From Myxococcales bacterium (GTDB lineage Bacteria > Myxococcota_C > UBA6777): 7,426 bases of DNA. A program made the position numbers and the translations under genes. Below, one piece after another: positions 1 through 4,950 of the stretch. The stretch is taken from the NCBI GenBank assembly GCA_027005175.1, contig JALTMC010000123.1:1-7426 (forward strand). The letters are read 5' to 3'. The notes below the pieces were generated by a model, which searched no databases, was not told the DNA's origin, and saw only the letters and a program-made list of their open reading frames with translations. The stretch's first letter is position 1; the number at the start of each line of letters is the position of its first letter.

Positions 1-481
1 TCGTGATGGGGATTTTATGTGGTTCAGTGGTGGCGAAGATGAAGAGGACGTGTCGGGGCGGCTCTTCGAGCGTTTTGAGGAGGGCGTTGAAGGCTTCCCG
101 TGTCAGCATGTGGACTTCGTCGATGATATAGACTTTGCGGCGGGCGTGGTTGGGGAGGTATTGGACATTATCGCGCAGTTCGCGCACATCATCGATCGAG
201 CGGTTGGAGGCGCCGTCGATTTCGATGATATCGACACAGCGGCCTTCGGTGATTTCCTGGCAGATGGTGCAGGAGTTGCAGGGGTTGGGGGTATTGGAGG
301 AGGAGTCGAGTTGAAGGCAGTTGATCGTTTTGCCGATGCCGCGGGAGCCGGTGAGAAGGAGGGCGTGGGGGAGGCGTTCGAGGCGGATGGCGTTTTGGAG
401 GGCCTGGACAACGTGGTGTTGGGCGATCACGTCGTCGAAGGTTTGCGGGCGCCATTTCCGGGCGAGGACTAGGTAGGACAT
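1..481 (-). CDS. dnaX: DNA polymerase III subunit gamma/tau, N-terminal part (truncated by window edge)
   Basis: Clamp-loader ATPase that opens and loads the beta sliding clamp and organises the replisome. The frame is open from an ATG at 481 to the window edge, giving 160 residues. The start [15 protein letters not shown] is the family's canonical N-terminus. Walker A is GSRGIGKT (residues 45-52). Four zinc-type cysteines are C55, C68, C71 and C74. Walker B is [10 protein letters not shown] (117-126), followed by the conserved [12 protein letters not shown] and the sensor-1 region FATTEPHK. Oddities: between GKT and the conserved NC of the first zinc cysteine there is only one residue, where E. 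coli and B. subtilis have ten, so about nine residues of the P-loop helix are missing in frame. Codons here are strongly C-ending, unlike tadA or the carboxylase genes. No strong Shine-Dalgarno is visible; a small GCGG/CCGC hairpin sits just before the ATG. It lies 69 bp downstream of ffs, a common bacterial arrangement. Family identity is certain; whether this copy is fully functional is not. Confidence 0.95.
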   Translation of the reverse strand, partial: MSYLVLARKWRPQTFDDVIAQHHVVQALQNAIRLERLPHALLLTGSRGIGKTINCLQLDSSSNTPNPCNSCTICQEITEGRCVDIIEIDGASNRSIDDVRELRDNVQYLPNHARRKVYIIDEVHMLTREAFNALLKTLEEPPRHVLFIFATTEPHKIPIT

Positions 482-550
482 GGCGGTGTTTCCGCTGCCG
501 AGGGTTGGGATGGCGCTCCGTGGGGTCCGTGTGGGAGGAGATGGGGCGAT

Positions 551-646
551 AGCCGGGCGACCCCACAGCACACGCCGGACACTCTTACCGCTGCTGCCTT
601 CCGGCCCTGACGGGGTTCAGAGGCCTACGTTGCGTGGGACCCAGCC
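551..646 (-). ncRNA. ffs: Signal recognition particle RNA, small bacterial (4.5S) type
   Basis: RNA scaffold of the bacterial SRP that binds Ffh and targets nascent membrane proteins to FtsY. The minus strand carries the domain IV signature GTCAGGGCCGGAAGGCAGCA: the GGAA tetraloop with the asymmetric internal loop that Ffh reads. The conserved GCAACG on the 5' arm and CGGCGTGTGC on the 3' arm match the E. coli 4.5S helix. I set the ends from a terminal 7-bp helix, GGCUGGG (646-640) with CCCGGCU (557-551), which has two G-U pairs and gives 96 nt. The exact termini are therefore inferred from pairing. It sits between tRNA-Ser(GGA) and dnaX and is probably cut from a longer transcript, since no separate strong promoter or U-tract terminator is seen next to it. 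Confidence 0.93.
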
Positions 647-655
647 ATCATAAGG

Positions 656-671
656 AACCCGCGAACGGGTT
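656..671. repeat. Perfect 6-bp inverted repeat with 4-nt loop between tRNA-Ser(GGA) and ffs
   Basis: AACCCG and CGGGTT flank a four-base loop, which reads UUCG in the minus-strand transcript. It fills most of the 34-bp spacer between the tRNA and the SRP RNA. No T-tract follows on the minus strand, so it is not a standard intrinsic terminator. A processing or spacer hairpin in the precursor RNA is the simplest reading. Confidence 0.5.
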
Positions 672-680
672 AATCGATAA

Positions 681-766
<86 letters not shown>

Positions 767-784
767 TGAGAATTGACCTAATTG

Positions 785-871
785 CGGAGAGAGTGGGAGT
801 CGAACCCACGGTACCCTTGCGAGTACACTTGATTTCGAATCAAGCGCCTTCGACCACTCGGCCATCTCTCC
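785..871 (-). tRNA. tRNA-Ser(CGA)
   Basis: This 87-nt serine tRNA has the acceptor stem GGAGAGA/TCTCTCC and discriminator G. The anticodon stem-loop is CTTGA-TTCGAAA-TCAAG, anticodon CGA, reading UCG. The long variable arm GTACTC-GCAA-GGGTAC is class II. No CCA is encoded. Its first 32 nt overlap the last codons and the stop of tadA on the same strand: the tadA TGA lies in the anticodon stem. Confidence 0.97.
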
Positions 872-1331
872 GTTTTTGACTCCGACGTTTCCGAAAAAAA
901 CTCCGAAGTTGATGAGACGCTTCGTCGGCCCTTACCCCTCCCAAAACTTCCAAACGATGATTCAAACGCTCATCCGAAGGGATGTTATGCAGGGAACCAC
1001 AACAACCAGCTTTTGGATCACTGCATCCAAAAACCAAGCGGTCAATGCGGGCATTTACCAGGGCGCCTGCACACATAGGACACGGCTCCAACGTTACGTA
1101 CAAAGTACATCCTGTTAAGCGCCATCGTTGCAAGGTCTGAGAAGCATCGCGCAAAGCCAGGAGTTCGGCATGAGCCGTAGGATCATAAGAAGTCTCTCGC
1201 TGATTGTGTCCTCTTCCTACAATCTGACTATCGCATACAACGATAGCTCCCACAGGAACTTCCCCTATTTGCTCTGCTCGACGGGCTTCTGCCAGTGCCT
1301 CTTCCATCCATGTCAAGTCATTTTGCTTCAA
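840..1331 (-). CDS. tadA: tRNA-specific adenosine deaminase TadA
   Basis: Deaminates A34 of tRNA-Arg(ACG) to inosine so that it can read CGU, CGC and CGA; it acts as a cytosolic homodimer. The product is a 163-aa cytidine-deaminase-fold protein, a normal length. The zinc and catalytic motif is HAE (H54, E56 from the TTG start) within DPTAHAE. The second zinc motif is PCPMC (C84, C87), followed by AGALVNARI. The usual VPVGAIVV strand and a C-terminal FFRKRR helix are present. I chose a TTG start at 1331 because AAAGGTGG ends five bases upstream. A GTG at 1340, which overlaps that site, and an ATG at 1307 are alternatives. The substrate gene tRNA-Arg(ACG) is directly upstream. Oddity: the last nine sense codons (RDGRVVEGA) and the stop lie within tRNA-Ser(CGA), so RNase P cutting of that tRNA would remove the stop. 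Confidence 0.95.
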   Translation of the reverse strand: MKQNDLTWMEEALAEARRAEQIGEVPVGAIVVCDSQIVGRGHNQRETSYDPTAHAELLALRDASQTLQRWRLTGCTLYVTLEPCPMCAGALVNARIDRLVFGCSDPKAGCCGSLHNIPSDERLNHRLEVLGGVRADEASHQLRSFFRKRRSQKRRDGRVVEGA

Positions 1332-1336
1332 TGGGA

Positions 1337-1344
1337 CCACCTTT
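1337..1344 (-). promoter_or_regulatory. Ribosome binding site of tadA
   Basis: AAAGGTGG on the minus strand lies five bases before the TTG at 1331 and overlaps the alternative GTG at 1340. This spacing is the reason for preferring the TTG start. Confidence 0.5.
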
Positions 1345-1389
1345 CGAATGAGGTGGAGTGGGGTTGGCTATCGGAGAAACAAAAGGGAG

Positions 1390-1464
1390 TACACCCGAGA
1401 GGATTCGAACCTCTGACCTACGGATTCGTAGTCCGGCGCTCTATCCGGGCTGAGCTACGGGTGC
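1390..1464 (-). tRNA. tRNA-Arg(ACG)
   Basis: This 75-nt tRNA has the acceptor stem GCACCCG/CGGGTGT (a G-U at 1-72) and discriminator A. The D-arm is GCTC-AGCCCGGATA-GAGC. The anticodon loop CTACGAA carries anticodon ACG, and the T-arm is AGAGG-TTCGAAT-CCTCT. Position 27-43 is a C-U mismatch. No CCA is encoded. It is the family-known substrate of TadA, which edits A34 to inosine, and tadA begins about 50 bp downstream on the same strand. Confidence 0.96.
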
Positions 1465-1487
1465 AGAAATAAAAAAATCGAAAAAGA

Positions 1488-1517
1488 CTTATAACAGAAA
1501 AACACAATGCTTGCCAA
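1488..1517 (-). promoter_or_regulatory. Candidate sigma70 promoter for tRNA-Arg(ACG)-tadA
   Basis: On the minus strand, TTGGCA (1517-1512), an 18-bp spacer and TATAAG (1493-1488) precede tRNA-Arg by 23 bp. The surrounding DNA is A/T-rich. It would let the tRNA-Arg, tadA and downstream genes be transcribed independently of the two upstream tRNA-Ser genes. Confidence 0.5.
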
Positions 1518-1545
1518 GAAAAAAAATAAACTTTCTACAAAAAAG

Positions 1546-1632
1546 CGGAGAGAGAGGGATTCGAACCCTCGGAACCCTTTCGGGCACACTCGCTTAGCAG
1601 GCGAGCACCATCGGCCTCTCGGTCATCTCTCC
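1546..1632 (-). tRNA. tRNA-Ser(GCT)
   Basis: This 87-nt serine tRNA has the acceptor stem GGAGAGA/TCTCTCC and discriminator G. The anticodon stem-loop is CTCGC-CTGCTAA-GCGAG, anticodon GCT, reading AGC and AGU. The class II variable arm has a GCCC-GAAA-GGGT hairpin, and the T-arm is GAGGG-TTCGAAT-CCCTC. No CCA is encoded. A T-run follows the 3' end on the minus strand, which may end part of the transcripts. Confidence 0.97.
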
Positions 1633-1741
1633 AATGCTTACTGCTTGCCATTTACTTGCTTTCATGGGCCATCTCAATCAAAGAGATGACAAAAAAGGTA
1701 TCATAAGTGACCAGAGGCATCACTTTACTCCACCACATCAG

Positions 1742-1829
1742 CGGAAGAGAAAGGATTCGAACCTTCGGTACACCAAAGATGTACAACGGATTTCAAGTCC
1801 GCCGCCTTCGACCGCTCGGCCACTCTTCC
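1742..1829 (-). tRNA. tRNA-Ser(TGA)
   Basis: This 88-nt serine tRNA has the acceptor stem GGAAGAG/CTCTTCC and discriminator G. The anticodon stem-loop is GCGGA-CTTGAAA-TCCGT, anticodon TGA, reading UCA and by wobble other UCN codons. The variable arm is long, GTACATC-TTT-GGTGTAC, and the T-stem has one G-U. No CCA is encoded. It is the first gene after the promoter at 1847-1876. Confidence 0.97.
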
Positions 1830-1846
1830 GAACCGCAAGCTGGAAC

Positions 1847-1876
1847 GGTATAGCACCGCTCTCGTAAACTTGTCAA
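1847..1876 (-). promoter_or_regulatory. sigma70-type promoter for the tRNA-Ser(TGA) transcription unit
   Basis: On the minus strand a consensus -35 TTGACA (1876-1871), an 18-bp spacer and a -10 TATACC (1852-1847) precede tRNA-Ser(TGA) by 17 bp. The -35 is perfect and the placement suits a short tRNA leader. It is the best promoter in the window and probably drives the whole minus-strand cluster. Confidence 0.7.
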
Positions 1877-1974
1877 CAGCTTTTTTTCATACGACAGACA
1901 ACCCCTTTCAGTTCAAAAGAAAATTCATTTAACTCTCTCCAACACTCTGCGTTCGGAAAGAAGAGAAAGGGACA

Positions 1975-2000
1975 ACACAGAGAGATGTCCCCCTCTGTGT
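1975..2000. repeat. 8-bp perfect inverted repeat in the divergent intergenic region
   Basis: ACACAGAG (1975-1982) and CTCTGTGT (1993-2000) flank a 10-base loop. No T-tract follows on the plus strand; a loosely T-rich stretch follows on the minus strand. It lies just upstream of the candidate plus-strand -35 box, so an operator is possible but unproven. Confidence 0.45.
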
Positions 2001-2024
2001 CCAAGGATCATCTCGCTCTCAAGC

Positions 2025-2054
2025 TTGATTTTCAGCAATCACATCATGTATACC
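2025..2054 (+). promoter_or_regulatory. Candidate promoter for the lipoprotein/transcarboxylase operon
   Basis: TTGATT (2025-2030), an 18-bp spacer and TATACC (2049-2054) with an adjacent upstream TG form a moderate sigma70-like match about 90 bp before the lipoprotein start. It is the best plus-strand match I see in this gap. Confidence 0.4.
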
Positions 2055-2132
2055 CAAAAACATTCTATGAAAATATCTTCATCATGTTTTATGGTGTAAG
2101 GTATTCGTGCGTTTGGAATCGATCCAGATCAC

Positions 2133-2137
2133 AGGAG
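2133..2137 (+). promoter_or_regulatory. Ribosome binding site of the lipoprotein gene
   Basis: AGGAG lies nine bases before the ATG at 2147. It decides this start over the longer open frame from 1985, because the signal peptide also begins exactly here. Confidence 0.65.
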
Positions 2138-2146
2138 AAAGAAAGT

Positions 2147-3250
2147 ATGTTGTTGAGAAAGAAGATAGTTGGATACAGTGTGTTCTTTGGCTTCGTTGCG
2201 TTGTGGATGATCGCAGGAGCCAACATGACAGGTTGTTCGAAGCCAGAAGGTACTTGCACCACCAAAGCAGATTGCAACGGCAAGAACTGCGTCAACGGTA
2301 CATGTGAAACCACAAGTGGTTGCAAAACCAACGATGACTGCAAAGCTGAAAAGAGAGCCGTCTGCGCTGGAGGAAAATGCCAAGGCTGCCTCGACGACAG
2401 CGTATGTGACACGGCAAAGGGTGAGAAGTGCAGCTCAAGCAACACCTGCTTGAAGGGTTGTCAGAAGAGCGCGGACTGTGCTTATTTGAGCAAGCCTGGG
2501 CTTGAGGCCAAATGCTTACTCAATCAATGCATCCTTCCCTGTGTGAGTCACAAAGAGTGCCCAGCCGACATGTATTGCAAGTCTCAGGCTTGTGCGAAAG
2601 GAAAACGCCCTGCCTCAGGAACAGATCGCGATGAGCTAGAGCCTTGTGGTGATGTGGAAGATGGCAAGAAGTGCCAAAGCAATAGCGACTGCAAAAAAGG
2701 GAATGTGTGTGACAGAAATCTCTGTTGGGCCAATTGCCTGGATGGTCTGATTTGCAAAACATGGTCAGGGGGAACCACCAACTACTGTTACAAACCTTGC
2801 AAAGCAGGCTGTGGCAGCGGCACCGTATGTGTTGCTGCTGAACAATTTGCAGAGAAGACCAGTGTTTGCATGCGCTTCGTTAAGAAGCAGGGAGAGCGGT
2901 TCGACTACAACAAAGGTCTCTATTGTGACACCAAGAATGGCCTGAACACATTGCAGCCCGCCCGAGGTCAGCCTGGCTTTGGTCAAGGTCGTTGCTGGGC
3001 CTTCTGTGACGACAAGAATGCTTGCGAAAAAGGCCGTGAATGCGGAACGATCGCAGTAAACTCAGAGCAAAAGCCGATTTTTGCCTGTCTCAAACCGTGC
3101 AAAACAACCGCAGACTGTGATGGCATTGACGGTCTCGTCTGCAAGACCCACACCCCCGCCTGTACCAGTGATGCCGAATGTGGAAAGCTTGGCCCCTGTG
3201 ACACAGCCGCAGGTAAGTGCAAAGGCAAAGATGTCTGCATCCCCCGCTAA
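2147..3250 (+). CDS. Cysteine-rich outer-membrane-type lipoprotein, function unknown
   Basis: The product is a 367-aa secreted lipoprotein. The n-region MLLRKK is followed by a hydrophobic segment (about residues 7-25) and the lipobox MTGC with C30 as the lipidated cysteine. Serine at +2 fits outer-membrane sorting. The mature part has 46 further cysteines, an even number allowing up to 23 disulfides. They recur in modules of the type C-x(4-5)-[ADNE]-C followed by G-x-C or C-x(4)-C, for example TTKADC, KTNDDC, QKSADC, VSHKEC, QSNSDC, KTTADC and TSDAEC. Such DC-type cysteine repeats are frequent in surface proteins of Myxococcota and related groups. No catalytic motif is recognised. The start at 2147 is set by AGGAG and the signal peptide. 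The stop is 40 bp before the 12S carboxyltransferase with no terminator between, so co-transcription is likely; a functional link is not evident. It could be a stalk, adhesion or protease-inhibitor-like surface protein, but that is a guess. Confidence 0.85.
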   Translation: MLLRKKIVGYSVFFGFVALWMIAGANMTGCSKPEGTCTTKADCNGKNCVNGTCETTSGCKTNDDCKAEKRAVCAGGKCQGCLDDSVCDTAKGEKCSSSNTCLKGCQKSADCAYLSKPGLEAKCLLNQCILPCVSHKECPADMYCKSQACAKGKRPASGTDRDELEPCGDVEDGKKCQSNSDCKKGNVCDRNLCWANCLDGLICKTWSGGTTNYCYKPCKAGCGSGTVCVAAEQFAEKTSVCMRFVKKQGERFDYNKGLYCDTKNGLNTLQPARGQPGFGQGRCWAFCDDKNACEKGRECGTIAVNSEQKPIFACLKPCKTTADCDGIDGLVCKTHTPACTSDAECGKLGPCDTAAGKCKGKDVCIPR

Positions 3251-3290
3251 AACAAAAACTTCCGATTACATATAGAGGCAAGATCGACGG

Positions 3291-4841
3291 ATGAGTACCA
3301 CCGCGAAGAAACTTGAGCAGCTTCGTGCGCTCAAGCAAGAAGCCACCGCCAGCAACCCTGCCAAGGTCGCAAAGCGCCATGATAAAGGCAAATACACTGC
3401 TCGCGAGCGAGTGGAGAAGCTCCTAGACCCAGGAACGTTTCGTGAAACGGACATGTTTGCAAAACATCGTTGCACCGATTTTGGAATGGAAAAGAGACGC
3501 TTTTATGGTGATGGAGTGATCACCGGAAGTGGAACCATCGACGGTCGCCTCGTTTATGTTTTCTCCCAGGATTTTATGCAGTTTGGTGGTTCTTTGGGTG
3601 AAGTCTTTGCCGAGAAGATCTGCAAACTCATGGACACGGCCATGAAAAATGGTGCCCCTGTCATTGGCATCAATGACTCAGGTGGTGCCCGTATTCAGGA
3701 GGGCGTTGTCAGCCTGGGTGGTTATGCGGAGATCTTTTTTCGCAATGTCATGGCATCCGGCGTTGTTCCTCAACTCTCTGCCATCATGGGTCCTTGTGCC
3801 GGTGGTGCGGTCTATTCTCCCGCCATGACCGACTTTACGTTAATGGTCAAAGGCACAAGCCATATGTTCATCACAGGCCCAGAGGTGATCCGTTCGGTGA
3901 CACGAGAGGAAGTCACCTTTGAAGAGTTGGGGGGTGCCATGACCCACAACTCCCAAAGTGGTGTGGCGCATCTTTTGGCCAACGATGAAGACCAAGCCTT
4001 CGCACAACTTCGCAAATTGCTCTCTTTCTTGCCTTCCAACAATCTGGAAGATCCACCACGCGCTCCATGTGATGATCCCAAAGATCGAAGAGAGGACGAA
4101 CTCAACACGATCATCCCCGACAACCCCAACGTCCCCTACGATATGCGAGATCTCATCGCGCAAGTCGTAGACCATGGTGAATTCTTTGAGGTTCAAGCCT
4201 ATTGGGCACAAAATCTGGTCATCGGATTCTCGCGACTGCATGGACACACAGTCGGTATTGTCGGAAATCAGCCCGCTCACCTCGCAGGATGTTTGGACGT
4301 TGACGCCTCGATCAAAGGAGGCCGATTTGTTCGTTTCTGCGACGCCTTCAACATCCCCTTGATCACATTTGTGGATGTTCCTGGCTTCTTGCCAGGAACA
4401 GCACAAGAGTACAATGGGATCATCCGCAACGGCGCCAAGTTGCTCTATGCCTACTGTGAAGCCAATGTCCCAAAACTCACCGTGATCACCCGAAAAGCAT
4501 ACGGTGGAGCCTACGACGTGATGTGTAGCAAGCATATCCGCGCCGACTTCAATGTAGCTTGGCCCACTGCCGAGATCGCTGTGATGGGCGCAGAAGGTGC
4601 TGTCAATATCATCTTTCGCAAAGAACTCGCAGCCAGCGATGATCCAGAAGAAAAGCGCAAAGAACTTGTAGACTCCTATCGCGATAAGTTTGCATCTCCT
4701 TATATCGCAGCAGAGCGCGGCTATGTGGACGATGTGATAGAACCCGCTGATACCCGACCACGACTGATCGAAGCGTTGGAAGCATGCGCCAACAAACGTG
4801 AACATCGACCTGCCAAAAAACACGGCAACATACCGCTGTAA
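3291..4841 (+). CDS. Acyl-CoA carboxyltransferase, PccB / transcarboxylase 12S type
   Basis: Biotin-dependent carboxyltransferase acting on propionyl-CoA/methylmalonyl-CoA, cytosolic, normally a hexamer. Its 516 aa are the usual length for PccB, MmdA and transcarboxylase 12S. The N-terminal crotonase-like half (about 30-260) has [12 protein letters not shown] (127-138) and the oxyanion-hole stretch [16 protein letters not shown] (167-182). The C-terminal half (about 270-510) has [13 protein letters not shown] (361-373), [11 protein letters not shown] (401-411) and [17 protein letters not shown] (424-440). The protein ends in the family-typical KHGNIPL. Asp409 in GGAYDVM appears to correspond to Streptomyces PccB Asp422, a residue tied to propionyl-type acyl choice; that mapping is from memory. 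It is the first of three carboxyl-transfer genes and is followed by 5S-type and biotin-carrier genes. No biotin carboxylase is nearby, so a transcarboxylase 12S subunit is preferred over propionyl-CoA carboxylase beta. Its last codons are the first copy of a 44-bp tandem triplication. The Shine-Dalgarno is weak. Confidence 0.93.
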   Translation: MSTTAKKLEQLRALKQEATASNPAKVAKRHDKGKYTARERVEKLLDPGTFRETDMFAKHRCTDFGMEKRRFYGDGVITGSGTIDGRLVYVFSQDFMQFGGSLGEVFAEKICKLMDTAMKNGAPVIGINDSGGARIQEGVVSLGGYAEIFFRNVMASGVVPQLSAIMGPCAGGAVYSPAMTDFTLMVKGTSHMFITGPEVIRSVTREEVTFEELGGAMTHNSQSGVAHLLANDEDQAFAQLRKLLSFLPSNNLEDPPRAPCDDPKDRREDELNTIIPDNPNVPYDMRDLIAQVVDHGEFFEVQAYWAQNLVIGFSRLHGHTVGIVGNQPAHLAGCLDVDASIKGGRFVRFCDAFNIPLITFVDVPGFLPGTAQEYNGIIRNGAKLLYAYCEANVPKLTVITRKAYGGAYDVMCSKHIRADFNVAWPTAEIAVMGAEGAVNIIFRKELAASDDPEEKRKELVDSYRDKFASPYIAAERGYVDDVIEPADTRPRLIEALEACANKREHRPAKKHGNIPL

Positions 4842-4949
4842 TCCTAGCAGAAGGTCTCAATAAACACGGTAATATACCGCTGTAATCCTAGCAGAAGGTC
4901 TCAATAAACACGGTAATATACCGCTGTAATCCTAGCAGAAGGTCTAAAT
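4818..4949 (+). repeat. 44-bp direct repeat, three tandem copies, spanning the 12S-5S gene junction
   Basis: The copies are 4818-4861, 4862-4905 and 4906-4949, with no spacer and no length change. Each contains the sequence for KHGNIPL and TAA (the true 12S end in copy 1) and then AGAAGG, the Shine-Dalgarno used by the 5S gene after copy 3. Copy 1 differs from copies 2 and 3 by two C-to-T changes at 4826 and 4829, both silent in KHGNIPL. Copy 3 differs from copy 2 by C-to-A at 4946. Since 44 is not a multiple of three, the copied codons fall in other frames. The duplication stretches the gap between the two genes from an apparent 21 bp to 109 bp. Confidence 0.97.
4937..4942 (+). promoter_or_regulatory. 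Ribosome binding site of the 5S-type gene (third repeat copy)
   Basis: AGAAGG lies eight bases before the ATG at 4951. The same AGAAGG occurs 44 and 88 bp upstream in copies 2 and 1, but there the base triplet at the matching position is AAC, not ATG, so only the third can start this gene. Confidence 0.7.
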
Positions 4950-4950
4950 A

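Larger units (their letters stand above)
1830..2146. other. Divergent intergenic region
   Basis: These 317 bp separate the minus-strand tRNA/tadA/dnaX cluster from the plus-strand lipoprotein/transcarboxylase genes. They hold a good minus-strand promoter, a weaker plus-strand promoter, an 8-bp inverted repeat (1975-2000) and the lipoprotein ribosome site. No other gene is supported here. An in-frame upward extension of the lipoprotein frame to 1985 is judged untranslated. Confidence 0.7.

Noticed and set aside
17-472. A 151-codon plus-strand open frame antisense to dnaX
   Set aside because: The Gly/Val/Asp/Phe-rich product is what C-ending dnaX codons give when read on the other strand; dnaX motifs on the minus strand are decisive.
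1664-1688. Hairpin CATCTC/GAGATG between tRNA-Ser(GCT) and tRNA-Ser(TGA) as a terminator
   Set aside because: Only six base pairs, and no T-tract follows on either strand at the right place.
1985-2146. 54-residue N-terminal extension of the lipoprotein
   Set aside because: It has no ribosome site, starts within an inverted repeat, lies over the candidate promoter and would bury the signal peptide and lipobox.
3840-4823. A 327-codon open frame antisense to the 12S gene
   Set aside because: It lies wholly within a strongly conserved carboxyltransferase gene, shows no recognisable domain and has no ribosome site of note; it is a shadow of the codon pattern.
4818-4949. CRISPR array
   Set aside because: The copies are head-to-tail with no unique spacers, and they include coding sequence.
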